This document shows, in pieces, positions 8,959 to 16,435 of a DNA stretch of 64,000 nucleotides. The stretch covers positions 1-64,000 of the forward strand of contig JAWXTR010000001.1 of assembly GCA_044433365.1 (NCBI GenBank), read 5' to 3'. Numbering within the stretch: the first letter of the stretch is position 1; the number at the start of each line of letters is the position of its first letter. Below the pieces are notes generated by a model that was given only the letters and a program-made list of their open reading frames with translations, was not told the origin of the DNA and did no database searches. The translations under genes were made by a program, and so were the position numbers. This stretch comes from CAMQVM01 sp044433365. GTDB taxonomy: Bacteria > Bacteroidota > Bacteroidia > Bacteroidales > Rikenellaceae.

Positions 8959-9043
8959 TTTAGGAACTACAAAAATATAATTTATCCAAAATACCCAAAA
9001 AGATTATTTTAACACCCCAAAATATCCCTAATTAATTACTATT

Positions 9044-9088
9044 GGGAGCTTCTAAAATCTCTCAAAGTATAGATTTTTAAACTCCTCT
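9044..9088. repeat. 45-bp palindromic element (SE), type B, divergent
   Basis: GGGAGCTTCTAAAATC at the left and GATTTTTAAACTCCTCT at the right form the tips of the small palindrome seen many times in this window. It lies 13 bases before the lipoprotein ATG. Confidence 0.65.
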
Positions 9089-9101
9089 AATAACTAAAAG
9101 C

Positions 9102-11801
9102 ATGAAGAAAAAATCGACTTTTTCGCTGCTAATGTCAACAGCAGTGCTTTCGCTTTCTTTATCGTCGTGTGGTAGTGCTAACCTAAATCTCCCTGATAGT
9201 GTAGTACAGCCTACTGGCGCAATAAGAAATGTGGTTCCTGCCCAAATTAATGGCAAACCGATGGTTTACATCTCAGAAATTGATGGAACTGTATCGTTAA
9301 ACTCTCTTTCTGGAGAGCAATCTTGGCGCAACCCTACCGACAAACCAGCCGTAATGTTCGAAATCTTGGCTAAAGATATCGATGGCGACTCTAACGACGA
9401 TTTAATCGGTGTTAGTGCAAGTGGTGCGGTATATGCGTGGAAAAGTAGCGGTGAGCTGCTTTGGAAATTCACTACTGACAAAAAAACTCGACTTGTACAA
9501 GCTGCTACAATAGGTAGTGGAGCTGATACAAAGATTTTTGCAGGCGGTAATGACTATCAACTTTATGAACTTGATGCAAATGGTAAACTTCTATCGACAA
9601 CCCCTATCTCAGGTTCAGTGCTATACGTCGAAAGTGGTGATTTTGTGGAAGATGGCAAAGAGTCGCTACTTGTTTTAACACTTAGCCACGACAAATTCAG
9701 ATCACAATTTTTCGGTTTTATCGACCCTGTAACCAAAAAGGTTATTAAGGAGAGTAAGATTGAGAGCGTATGCCCTGCAGGCTCATATATGGTAAATGAT
9801 ATGGCTGTTGCCGATGTTGATAAAGATGGTCGTGATGATATTATTATCGCAGGACACGCAGGTATGGGTATCGTGTATGTTGGAAATGGTGAGTTAGAGA
9901 ATATTCTTACTTTAGAGGGCGATAAAAGCGATGCTCAACGCTATTCACACGCCTTTTGTGCTCCACTAATGCCAGCAAAAGAGCAAATCGTAATGCAGTT
10001 TGGCGGTGTAATGCGCCTTTTTGACCTTGCAGGCAAAGAGATTGATGCCAAAGTGACTCGTCATAGCGGAATTATCTATAATGGTTTAGTGGCGGTACCC
10101 TCTGAGGATTTACTTATAGGTACAGGTCAGATTGGTGGTGATAATACGCTATATTACTACGATTTAAACGATGAAAATTGGGTGCAAAAAGAGCATCAAT
10201 TTGGTGGTCTTTATAGCGAAGTTCAAAATAATATCAACACTCTTTATGAGCAAGCTCTAAACTTTAAACGTCCAGATTATCAAACTAAAGAGGAGAACGA
10301 ATTTGTGGTTTTAGGTCTTTCAGAGAGAAATTTAGACCCTAAAGTTAAGGCACTTACCGAGGGTAAGGTTACATTTTTGACTGGAGGTGGTGGATTTTCG
10401 GAAGATACCGACCGTTCACACCTAGTTAAAGCTATTGGTGAAAACGCACTTTTAAAAGATAAACGTAGAAAATATCAAGACAAACGTGAAGATATAGTTG
10501 CAGCAGCAAGAGCAAAAGAGAAAGCAGGCGTGCCTTTCGAAATGTGGGTAGGACATGGTACAGATCCGTTTTTTGTGCAGATTGAAACCATCGAACAGAT
10601 GATTGCAGCAGCACCTACAACCTGTAGAGGTTTGGTTTATGCCGAAATGGCTAATACCAGCGACCCACGTGTAGGGTATTTTGTCGAAAACTATATGCCA
10701 CGCATAGCTAAAGCTATCCGTGATAATAAAGCTGATACAAAGCTATATTTCCGCTACAAAAATATGTTCTGGGCAGCAGATGTACACGAACCTATCTGGA
10801 AAGAGCTATTTTTATCGGGCAAATATAGCGATATAGTGGTTCCATCGGCAGAGGATACAAACAACCGCCTTCAAGACCTTAACCTTTCGGGTCGAGTAGG
10901 TATGTATATGAGTGGTGCTATCAATAACTACGCTATGCGTCTTGTTGACGATAACCCAACCTCATGGCGACCTTACGCCCCAGGTGGACAACGCTCTGTT
11001 TCGCCATATCTACGTAATGCAGCCCTTACATCAGCATACGGTAGTCGTCACGGACTTCTATTTTCGATTGCATATCTTGAAAAACCTGGTTATAACGCCT
11101 TTTTCGCTCTTAACAACTCTGGTCTTATTCCTGATGTACAACCAGATGATATTCTTTCGGTTGGCTCGTGGATGCTTGTCGACAATATTGACCAAGAGTA
11201 TTTGGAGAGAGTTAATAATGGTCATGATTTAATACGCTACCGCTCTGATGATGATAATGCAGTAGCTTCAGTTGCAGGTGTGCATTGGTGTGGAGCAGAT
11301 ATTCCAGAGCACGACTACTCTCGTATCGCTTCGGGTGCTGAGTATCGCTGGTTAAACTTTATTCCTACCACTCCTAACGGTATGGTGCCAATTGCAGAGT
11401 CAAAATATGCTACTACACTTAAAAAACAGGGTGTTGATTATGTTGTTACAAACATAAATGAGGGTATTGTAGATGGTAAAAAGGTAGATGGTAAAGCGTT
11501 TGGCACAACGCTTAAAAATAGTGTTGAAAAAGGTGGTAAAACAATGCTTATGAGAGTTGATGGAGCTTCGTGGGCACTCTATAGAGTTGGTAAAAACCAC
11601 GCTCGCTTGTTATTGTTAGACCAAGGTTATGTAGATCCTGCTGAGCGTACAGCTACAATTACTCTACAAAACGAGATGCCACTAAGTGCAAAAGATATTC
11701 TTTCGGGTGAAACTTTTGCTACCGATAAAGGCACAATCACACTTAAAGTTCCTGCTGGTTCAATGCGATTTATCGATTTTGAATATAAAAGTGAGTTGTA
11801 A
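9102..11801 (+). CDS. large lipoprotein with beta-propeller and possible glycoside hydrolase domain
   Basis: An 899-residue surface or periplasmic lipoprotein: the signal peptide ends in the lipobox LSSC with lipidated Cys23. Residues about 40-370 contain propeller-like blades with FG-GAP/PQQ-type repeats (DIDGDSNDDLIGV, DVDKDGRDDIIIAG, calcium-binding DxDxDG loops). Residues about 395-800 form a separate domain with many aromatic and acidic residues (GHGTDPFFVQ, YFRYKNMFW, SAYGSRHGLLFSIAY), and the last 90 residues look like a beta-sandwich typical of carbohydrate-active enzymes. This two-part plan recalls lambda-carrageenase (GH150) and relatives, but I cannot confirm family membership. It is probably involved in polysaccharide handling. 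Monocistronic. Confidence 0.6.
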   Translation: MKKKSTFSLLMSTAVLSLSLSSCGSANLNLPDSVVQPTGAIRNVVPAQINGKPMVYISEIDGTVSLNSLSGEQSWRNPTDKPAVMFEILAKDIDGDSNDDLIGVSASGAVYAWKSSGELLWKFTTDKKTRLVQAATIGSGADTKIFAGGNDYQLYELDANGKLLSTTPISGSVLYVESGDFVEDGKESLLVLTLSHDKFRSQFFGFIDPVTKKVIKESKIESVCPAGSYMVNDMAVADVDKDGRDDIIIAGHAGMGIVYVGNGELENILTLEGDKSDAQRYSHAFCAPLMPAKEQIVMQFGGVMRLFDLAGKEIDAKVTRHSGIIYNGLVAVPSEDLLIGTGQIGGDNTLYYYDLNDENWVQKEHQFGGLYSEVQNNINTLYEQALNFKRPDYQTKEENEFVVLGLSERNLDPKVKALTEGKVTFLTGGGGFSEDTDRSHLVKAIGENALLKDKRRKYQDKREDIVAAARAKEKAGVPFEMWVGHGTDPFFVQIETIEQMIAAAPTTCRGLVYAEMANTSDPRVGYFVENYMPRIAKAIRDNKADTKLYFRYKNMFWAADVHEPIWKELFLSGKYSDIVVPSAEDTNNRLQDLNLSGRVGMYMSGAINNYAMRLVDDNPTSWRPYAPGGQRSVSPYLRNAALTSAYGSRHGLLFSIAYLEKPGYNAFFALNNSGLIPDVQPDDILSVGSWMLVDNIDQEYLERVNNGHDLIRYRSDDDNAVASVAGVHWCGADIPEHDYSRIASGAEYRWLNFIPTTPNGMVPIAESKYATTLKKQGVDYVVTNINEGIVDGKKVDGKAFGTTLKNSVEKGGKTMLMRVDGASWALYRVGKNHARLLLLDQGYVDPAERTATITLQNEMPLSAKDILSGETFATDKGTITLKVPAGSMRFIDFEYKSEL

Positions 11802-11816
11802 TAAAAAACTATATTT

Positions 11817-11993
11817 AAGGGGAGTTCTAATAATTGGTTTTATTCGATTTTTTATTTTGAGGTTTTAGATTTGGATTTTACAAAATGTGGGCGTAGCGGT
11901 GCCTACGGTGCATTTTGTAAAATTCAAAGATGAAGCCTCAAAATATAAAAGCGTTAAAATCCAATTTTTAGAAGTTCTCTTAAGGGAAATCGT
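11817..11993. repeat. 177-bp palindromic element (long form of SE family)
   Basis: Two arms of about 75 bases pair imperfectly: the left arm starts AAGGGGAGTTCTAATAATTGG and the right arm, read on the other strand, starts AAGAGAACTTCTAAAAATTGG. Both arms then share TATTTTGAGG and GATTTTACAAAATG-like blocks and meet in a short GC-rich centre (GCGTAGCGGTGCCTACG). The outer 36 bases equal the 45-bp SE elements. Confidence 0.75.
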
Positions 11994-12067
11994 AAAACCC
12001 CTTTTGCTATTTCCCTACACAAACAAGATGGTGACCCCAAAGTAAAGAAATTTACTTAAAATTACAC

Positions 12068-12126
12068 AATCCAGACTAATACCTCCACTCACAACGCTTG
12101 TGAATAGGGGTGATGGTCTGGATTTT
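12068..12126. terminator. hairpin terminator between convergent genes
   Basis: Outer stem AATCCAGAC/GTCTGGATT and inner stem TCACAA/TTGTGA around a CGC loop, followed by TTTTTGG on the + strand. It separates the lipoprotein gene from the convergent TPM operon. The rest of 11994-12188 is AT-rich; GGTGACCCCAAAG at 12030-12042 recurs inverted at 22428-22440. Confidence 0.65.
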
Positions 12127-12188
12127 TGGTAATGTGGTAAAAAACAGTTGGTAATTTATTTTTTGAGTCACCTTTTAATTTGTATAGC

Positions 12189-12998
12189 CTACCAGCTCCC
12201 TCCAGCACCGCCGCCGCCGAAGCTACCACCGCCAAAGCCTCCAAATCCTCCAAAACTATCACCTCCAAATCCTCTGCTAGAAGAACCTCTGCTACCGCCT
12301 GACCAAGTAGGTCCAAACATAAATATAGGAGGTATTGTGCCGCCATATTGTGAACCATCGCTGTTTTTCGACCTTTTTTGGGTTAAAGAGCTGATAATTG
12401 AGAAGATGATTATCATTGCAATAACGATAAAAGTTATTGGTAAATCGCTCTGTGCTGGAGCTCTTTTCGATGCTCTATATTCATCGCTAGAGAGCACCAT
12501 TATCTGCTCCATTCCTGCTGCAATTCCTCCGAACATATCGCCACGAGAGAAGCGAGGAATCATAATCTCACGAATTATGCGAGATGCCAAGACATCAGGG
12601 ATTGCACCCTCTAACCCATAACCTACAGCGATAAAAATTTCGCCTTTTTCTCTCGAAGTTTTAGGTTTTACAACCATCAAAACACCATTATCATTTTTCT
12701 CACTACCTACACCCCACTTTTGCGCTAATTCAGTGGCATATTGTGCTATATCCATACCATCGAGAGAATTTACCGTGACTAAGGCAATCTCATTTGAGGT
12801 GGTATCGCAAAAACCCACAAGATACTTTTCCAAATCCTGCTGTTGATTAGCAGTCAGAATAGATGCAAAATCGTTAATAAGACGTGGTGGTGATTGTGGC
12901 TCTGGAAAGTTTTGAGCCATAGCTATAAATGAACATAGCGATAGCAGCAGAGCTATAAAGTATATTTTAAATCTATTTACCATAAGAAATTTCATCAC
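12189..12998 (-). CDS. TPM domain protein with glycine-rich tail (YgcG-like)
   Basis: A 269-residue membrane protein. A signal sequence (FIALLLSLCSFIAMAQ) leads into a TPM domain (residues about 30-180: RLINDFASILTANQQQDLE, NGVLMVVKP, GYGLEGAIPD), then one transmembrane helix (ITFIVIAMIIIFSIISSL) and a Gly/Ser-rich C-terminus ending GGGGAGGSW. This is the YgcG plan; TPM domains were called phosphatases from a plant thylakoid protein, but a role with LemA in envelope maintenance is as likely. The start overlaps the end of the upstream TPM gene by 26 bases; ATGs at 12998 and 12995 are both possible. Confidence 0.85.
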   Translation of the reverse strand: MMKFLMVNRFKIYFIALLLSLCSFIAMAQNFPEPQSPPRLINDFASILTANQQQDLEKYLVGFCDTTSNEIALVTVNSLDGMDIAQYATELAQKWGVGSEKNDNGVLMVVKPKTSREKGEIFIAVGYGLEGAIPDVLASRIIREIMIPRFSRGDMFGGIAAGMEQIMVLSSDEYRASKRAPAQSDLPITFIVIAMIIIFSIISSLTQKRSKNSDGSQYGGTIPPIFMFGPTWSGGSRGSSSRGFGGDSFGGFGGFGGGSFGGGGAGGSW

Positions 12999-13401
12999 TC
13001 AATTCATTAATATCGTCGCTAGTATAAGGGAAAAATTCCTTTAATTTAGTCGACACATTTTCGATAGCTCTACACAACCCTTCGCAATGGTTGCCAGCAG
13101 AAAAATTTTGGCGCATTAGCTCATAGGTAAAGTCCCAAAATCCCTCTTCTACAACAGCATCTATGCCTTTGTCGCCAATAATTGCCATTTTTCTATCTTT
13201 ATAGGCTATATATATAAGTACGCCATTTGCAGCTGCTGTTTTCTCCATTTCTAGGGTGTAAAACCACTTTACAGCCTGCTCTACAGGGTTGCCTTTACAA
13301 TATTTGTCGATATGAACTTTTACTTCGGCAGAGGTGCCAAGTTCGGCTGCTTTGATAGCTTCAACTATCCTTTTTTCTTCCTCTTTTGAAAATAATTCCA
13401 T
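12973..13401 (-). CDS. TPM domain protein, soluble short form
   Basis: A 142-residue protein consisting of a TPM domain only: FSKEEEKRIVEAIKAAELGTSAEVKVHI, then GVLIYIAYKDRKMAIIGDKGID. There is no signal peptide or clear membrane helix, so it is probably cytoplasmic or membrane-associated through its partners. It stands between lemA and the membrane-bound TPM gene and overlaps the latter, an arrangement common in Bacteroidetes. The biochemical activity is not established. Confidence 0.85.
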   Translation of the reverse strand: MELFSKEEEKRIVEAIKAAELGTSAEVKVHIDKYCKGNPVEQAVKWFYTLEMEKTAAANGVLIYIAYKDRKMAIIGDKGIDAVVEEGFWDFTYELMRQNFSAGNHCEGLCRAIENVSTKLKEFFPYTSDDINELSDEISYGK

Positions 13402-13420
13402 TTTATAAATTTTAATTAAC

Positions 13421-14011
13421 TTAAAACTTCACCTCTGGTGCCTTTTCGCTACCAGCTTCAGCCTCGTAGTAAGGTTTTGTTTCGAAACCAAACATTGATG
13501 CTAAAATATTACGAGGAAAGCTTCGAACATAGCTGTTGTAGTTGATAACAGTGTCGTTGTAACGTTTACGTTCAGTAGCAATTCTATTTTCAGTACCCTC
13601 TAATTGTGCTTGAAGATCACGGAAATTTTCGTTTGCTTTTAAATCTGGGTAATTTTCGCTTACAACAAGCAGACGAGATAGAGCAGACGATAGCTCGCCT
13701 TGTGCCTTATTAAACTGCTGCATCGAGCTTTCGCTTAAATCTTCGACATTTATTGTAGTTTTTGTTGCGCTTGCACGTGCAGCAACCACTGCCTCTAGTG
13801 TAGATGATTCGTGCTCGGCATATCCTTTTACAGTGCTTACAAGATTTGGGATAAGGTCGGCACGACGTTGGTATTGGCTCTCTACACTACTCCAAGCCGA
13901 TTTTACACCCTCATCATACTTTACCAAATTGTTGTAGTTTCCTTTAAATGTAGAGTAGATTACTATAATTACTACTGCTACTACACCTAAAATGATTAAT
14001 GTTTTTTTCAT
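13421..14011 (-). CDS. lemA: LemA family protein
   Basis: A 196-residue membrane-anchored protein with an N-terminal transmembrane helix (residues 3-20, TLIILGVVAVVIIVIYSTF) and a helical LemA domain: NLVKYDEGVKSAWSSVESQYQRR, DLIPNLVSTVKGYA, then long amphipathic helices and NYNSYVRSFPRN near the C-terminus. LemA proteins are widespread and of uncertain function, often paired with TPM or peptidase genes. It is the first gene of a three-gene minus-strand operon, with a promoter-like site 37 bases upstream. Confidence 0.92.
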   Translation of the reverse strand: MKKTLIILGVVAVVIIVIYSTFKGNYNNLVKYDEGVKSAWSSVESQYQRRADLIPNLVSTVKGYAEHESSTLEAVVAARASATKTTINVEDLSESSMQQFNKAQGELSSALSRLLVVSENYPDLKANENFRDLQAQLEGTENRIATERKRYNDTVINYNSYVRSFPRNILASMFGFETKPYYEAEAGSEKAPEVKF

Positions 14012-14047
14012 AGTTTATTGTTTTTTTAGTTTTAGTTGATTATTCCA

Positions 14048-14055
14048 CAAATATA
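14048..14055 (-). promoter_or_regulatory. Bacteroides-type -7 element for lemA operon
   Basis: Read on the minus strand, TATATTTG matches TAnnTTTG and lies 37 bases before the lemA start codon. Confidence 0.45.
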
Positions 14056-14089
14056 ACGAAAATATTAATATTTTAATATTTCTTTCAAC

Positions 14090-14167
14090 TAAGTAGTGTA
14101 AAACAATTATTGCCATATTTTTAAAAGCACTCTTAAAAACACACCAATAATTATTTTTCCCTACTTA
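14090..14167. repeat. 78-bp internally deleted MITE copy
   Basis: The left tip TAAGTAGTGTAAAACAATTA and the right tip ending CCCTACTTA match both ends of the 167-bp element, but the middle ~90 bases are missing, so the arms join at AAAAGCACTCTTAAAAA. It lies between divergently transcribed lemA and the catalase gene. Confidence 0.85.
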
Positions 14168-14209
14168 AAACAGAGTTTAGCACTCTATTTGCTACTGAAA
14201 ATTTGTTAT

Positions 14210-14242
14210 GGGAACTTCAAAATCCAGAATTTAGAACTCCCT
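14210..14242. repeat. short SE palindrome, type B
   Basis: GGGAACTTC, then AAAATCCAGAATTTAGAACTCCC; 33 bases, slightly shortened. It lies 20 bases upstream of the catalase ATG and is part of an open frame extending upstream of it, so automatic callers may include it in the protein. Confidence 0.7.
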
Positions 14243-14262
14243 TTATAAAACATTATAAAAAT

Positions 14263-15729
14263 ATGGAAAAAAATAGACTAACTACGGCAGCAGGTCGTCC
14301 TGTTTCCGACAATCAAAATGTAGAGACAGCAGGTCCACGTGGTCCGATGCTGCTTCAAGATCCATGGTATATCGAAAAAATTGCCCATTTCGACCGTGAA
14401 GTTATACCCGAAAGACGTATGCACGCCAAAGGTTCGGGGGCATTTGGTACTTTTACTGTAACCCACGATATCACTAAGTATACAAGAGCCTCTGTTTTCG
14501 CTGAAATAGGCAAAAAAACCGACTGTTTTGCTCGTTTTTCGACAGTTGCAGGCGAACGTGGAGCTGCTGATGCTGAGAGAGATATTAGAGGTTTTGCAAT
14601 CAAATTTTACACCGATGCAGGTAATTGGGATTTGGTGGGCAACAACACTCCTGTATTCTTTTTTCGTGATCCACTAAAATTCCCTGATTTAAATCATGCT
14701 ATAAAGCGTGACCCTCGTACAAATCTGCATAGTGCAAATATGAATTGGGACTTTTGGACGCTTCTTCCTGAGGCTCTACACCAAGTGACCATAATTATGA
14801 GCGATAGAGGTATTCCAGCATCTTTCCGTAATATGCACGGTTTTGGAAGCCACACTTATAGCTTTATAAGCAAAGATAATGTACGCACATGGGTAAAATA
14901 TCACTTTGTTTCAAATCAAGGGATTGAAAATATTACCGATATGGAGGCTATGAAGCTTATAGGCTATGACCGTGACTCAAACCAACGTGACCTCTATGAG
15001 GCTATCGAGCGTGGAGAATTTCCATCTTGGCAGATGAAAATACAGGTTATGAGTGAGCAAGAGGCTGAGGAGTATCATATCAACCCTTTTGACCTTACAA
15101 AGGTGTGGCCACATGGCGATTTCCCGCTTATGGATGTGGGAGTGTTTGAACTTAATAAAAATCCTGAAAACTACTTTGCAGATGTAGAGCAGGCGGCATT
15201 TAATCCGATGAATATTGTCGATGGATTGGGGTTTTCTCCCGATAAGATGCTGCAAGGACGATTGTTTGCCTATGCCGATGCTCAGCGTTATCGATTGGGA
15301 GTAAATCACCATGAAATACCAGTAAACAAACCACGTTGCCCGTTCCATTCTTATCATCGAGATGGTCAAATGCGCACAGATGGTAATATGGGTGGTACAA
15401 TAACCTATGAGCCAAATAGTTATGGTGAATGGAAAGAGTCGCCAGAGACTAAAGAACCGCCACTAAAGCTACAAGGAGGTGCATTTAGCTATAATGAGCG
15501 AGATTTTGATACCGATTACTACAGTCAACCAGGTGCGCTCTATCGACTAATGGACGATATGCAAAAAATGGCACTTTACGAAAATACTGCACGTGCCATG
15601 GGCGATGCAGAGCTATTTATAAAGCAGCGTCATGTTCGCAACTGCTATAAAGCTGATAAGATGTATGGTGAGGGAGTAGCACGAGCTATGAATATCTCTT
15701 TAGAAGAGGCACTAGTTTCGATTAGGTAG
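14263..15729 (+). CDS. katA: monofunctional heme catalase
   Basis: A 488-residue clade-3 small-subunit catalase that converts hydrogen peroxide to water and oxygen in the cytoplasm. The catalytic His54 is in [14 protein letters not shown], Asn127 in [11 protein letters not shown], and the proximal heme ligand Tyr337 in [14 protein letters not shown]. The ATG at 14263 places the conserved N-terminus correctly; an in-frame TTG at 14203 would add 20 residues encoded by a repeat and is rejected. It is a single-gene unit, with repeats on both sides; no peroxide-regulator site is recognised. Catalase in an otherwise anaerobic gene set points to oxygen exposure. Confidence 0.96.
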   Translation: MEKNRLTTAAGRPVSDNQNVETAGPRGPMLLQDPWYIEKIAHFDREVIPERRMHAKGSGAFGTFTVTHDITKYTRASVFAEIGKKTDCFARFSTVAGERGAADAERDIRGFAIKFYTDAGNWDLVGNNTPVFFFRDPLKFPDLNHAIKRDPRTNLHSANMNWDFWTLLPEALHQVTIIMSDRGIPASFRNMHGFGSHTYSFISKDNVRTWVKYHFVSNQGIENITDMEAMKLIGYDRDSNQRDLYEAIERGEFPSWQMKIQVMSEQEAEEYHINPFDLTKVWPHGDFPLMDVGVFELNKNPENYFADVEQAAFNPMNIVDGLGFSPDKMLQGRLFAYADAQRYRLGVNHHEIPVNKPRCPFHSYHRDGQMRTDGNMGGTITYEPNSYGEWKESPETKEPPLKLQGGAFSYNERDFDTDYYSQPGALYRLMDDMQKMALYENTARAMGDAELFIKQRHVRNCYKADKMYGEGVARAMNISLEEALVSIR

Positions 15730-15757
15730 AGAGTTTTTGTTTTAAGGTGAGTTCTAA

Positions 15758-15882
15758 TAAGTAGGGTAAAATAATTATTGGTGTATTTTTAAAAGTGCTA
15801 TTGGAGATGAGATTTTTTGCTATTGAATCTCATCTCCAATAGCACTTTTAAAAATACACCAATAATTATTTTACCCTACTTA
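15758..15882. repeat. 125-bp MITE-derived perfect hairpin
   Basis: A 56-base arm starting TAAGTAGGGTAAAATAATTA is followed by a 13-base loop (TTTTTGCTATTGA) and by the exact reverse complement of the arm. Both arms are the GGG-side half of the 167-bp MITE, so the other half has been replaced by a copy of this one. The tail of an SE tip (GTGAGTTCTAA) precedes it. It may terminate katA. Nothing else recognisable lies between it and 16138. Confidence 0.95.
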
Positions 15883-16138
15883 ATAAAAAAATAACAAAAA
15901 AAGTAGATAATGTGAAATTATCTATTTTAAAAGAAAAAACAGTTTGTTTTTGATATATAAAATCCTGATTTACAGTGTTTTAGTGCATGATTTAAAAATA
16001 ATGAATTTATCACTATAAATATTAAATCTGTGTTACTATATTATCAAAAATATGGTATTCTAAAAAAAGTGTTTGATTTTCTCGAAAAAAATTAAGACCT
16101 TTACAAAAATTGCGAAAAATTTTAAATGTCATAATAAT

Positions 16139-16411
16139 ATGGAAAACTTAAATACAGCTTTAACCCTAATGGCTGTAGGTATGGGTACAGTGTTTATTAT
16201 ACTTCTTTGTATAATAAACTTTAGTAAACTGCTGATAATGGCTGTTAACCGCTATGCACCTGAAGAGGTGAAAGAGGTGAAGAAGAGCCGAAATGCAGCC
16301 GCTAACCAATCGACAACAAAAACATCACCAAAATTGGTTGCAGCAATTTCTACCGCTGTAAATATTGCTACAGATGGTAAAATGCAAGTTCAGAAAATTG
16401 AAAAAATTTAA
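16139..16411 (+). CDS. oadG: oxaloacetate decarboxylase gamma-type subunit
   Basis: A 90-residue small membrane protein: an N-terminal transmembrane helix (LMAVGMGTVFIILLCIINF, residues 10-28) and a charged, Lys- and Ser/Ala/Thr-rich tail, as in the gamma subunits that anchor the biotin-carrying alpha subunit to the beta membrane pump. It is placed directly upstream of alpha. The frame is open from a TTG at 16073, but the ATG at 16139 gives the standard gamma N-terminus. Recognition rests on topology and gene order because gamma subunits are poorly conserved. Confidence 0.82.
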   Translation: MENLNTALTLMAVGMGTVFIILLCIINFSKLLIMAVNRYAPEEVKEVKKSRNAAANQSTTKTSPKLVAAISTAVNIATDGKMQVQKIEKI

Positions 16412-16435
16412 GAAAATCAAATAAAATAAGAAACA

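Noticed and set aside
12089..12621. Proline- and leucine-rich frames opposite the TPM gene
   Set aside because: They are shadows of the glycine-rich tail on the other strand.
14203..14262. Upstream start for catalase
   Set aside because: The extra 20 residues are encoded by an SE repeat and have no place in catalase N-termini.
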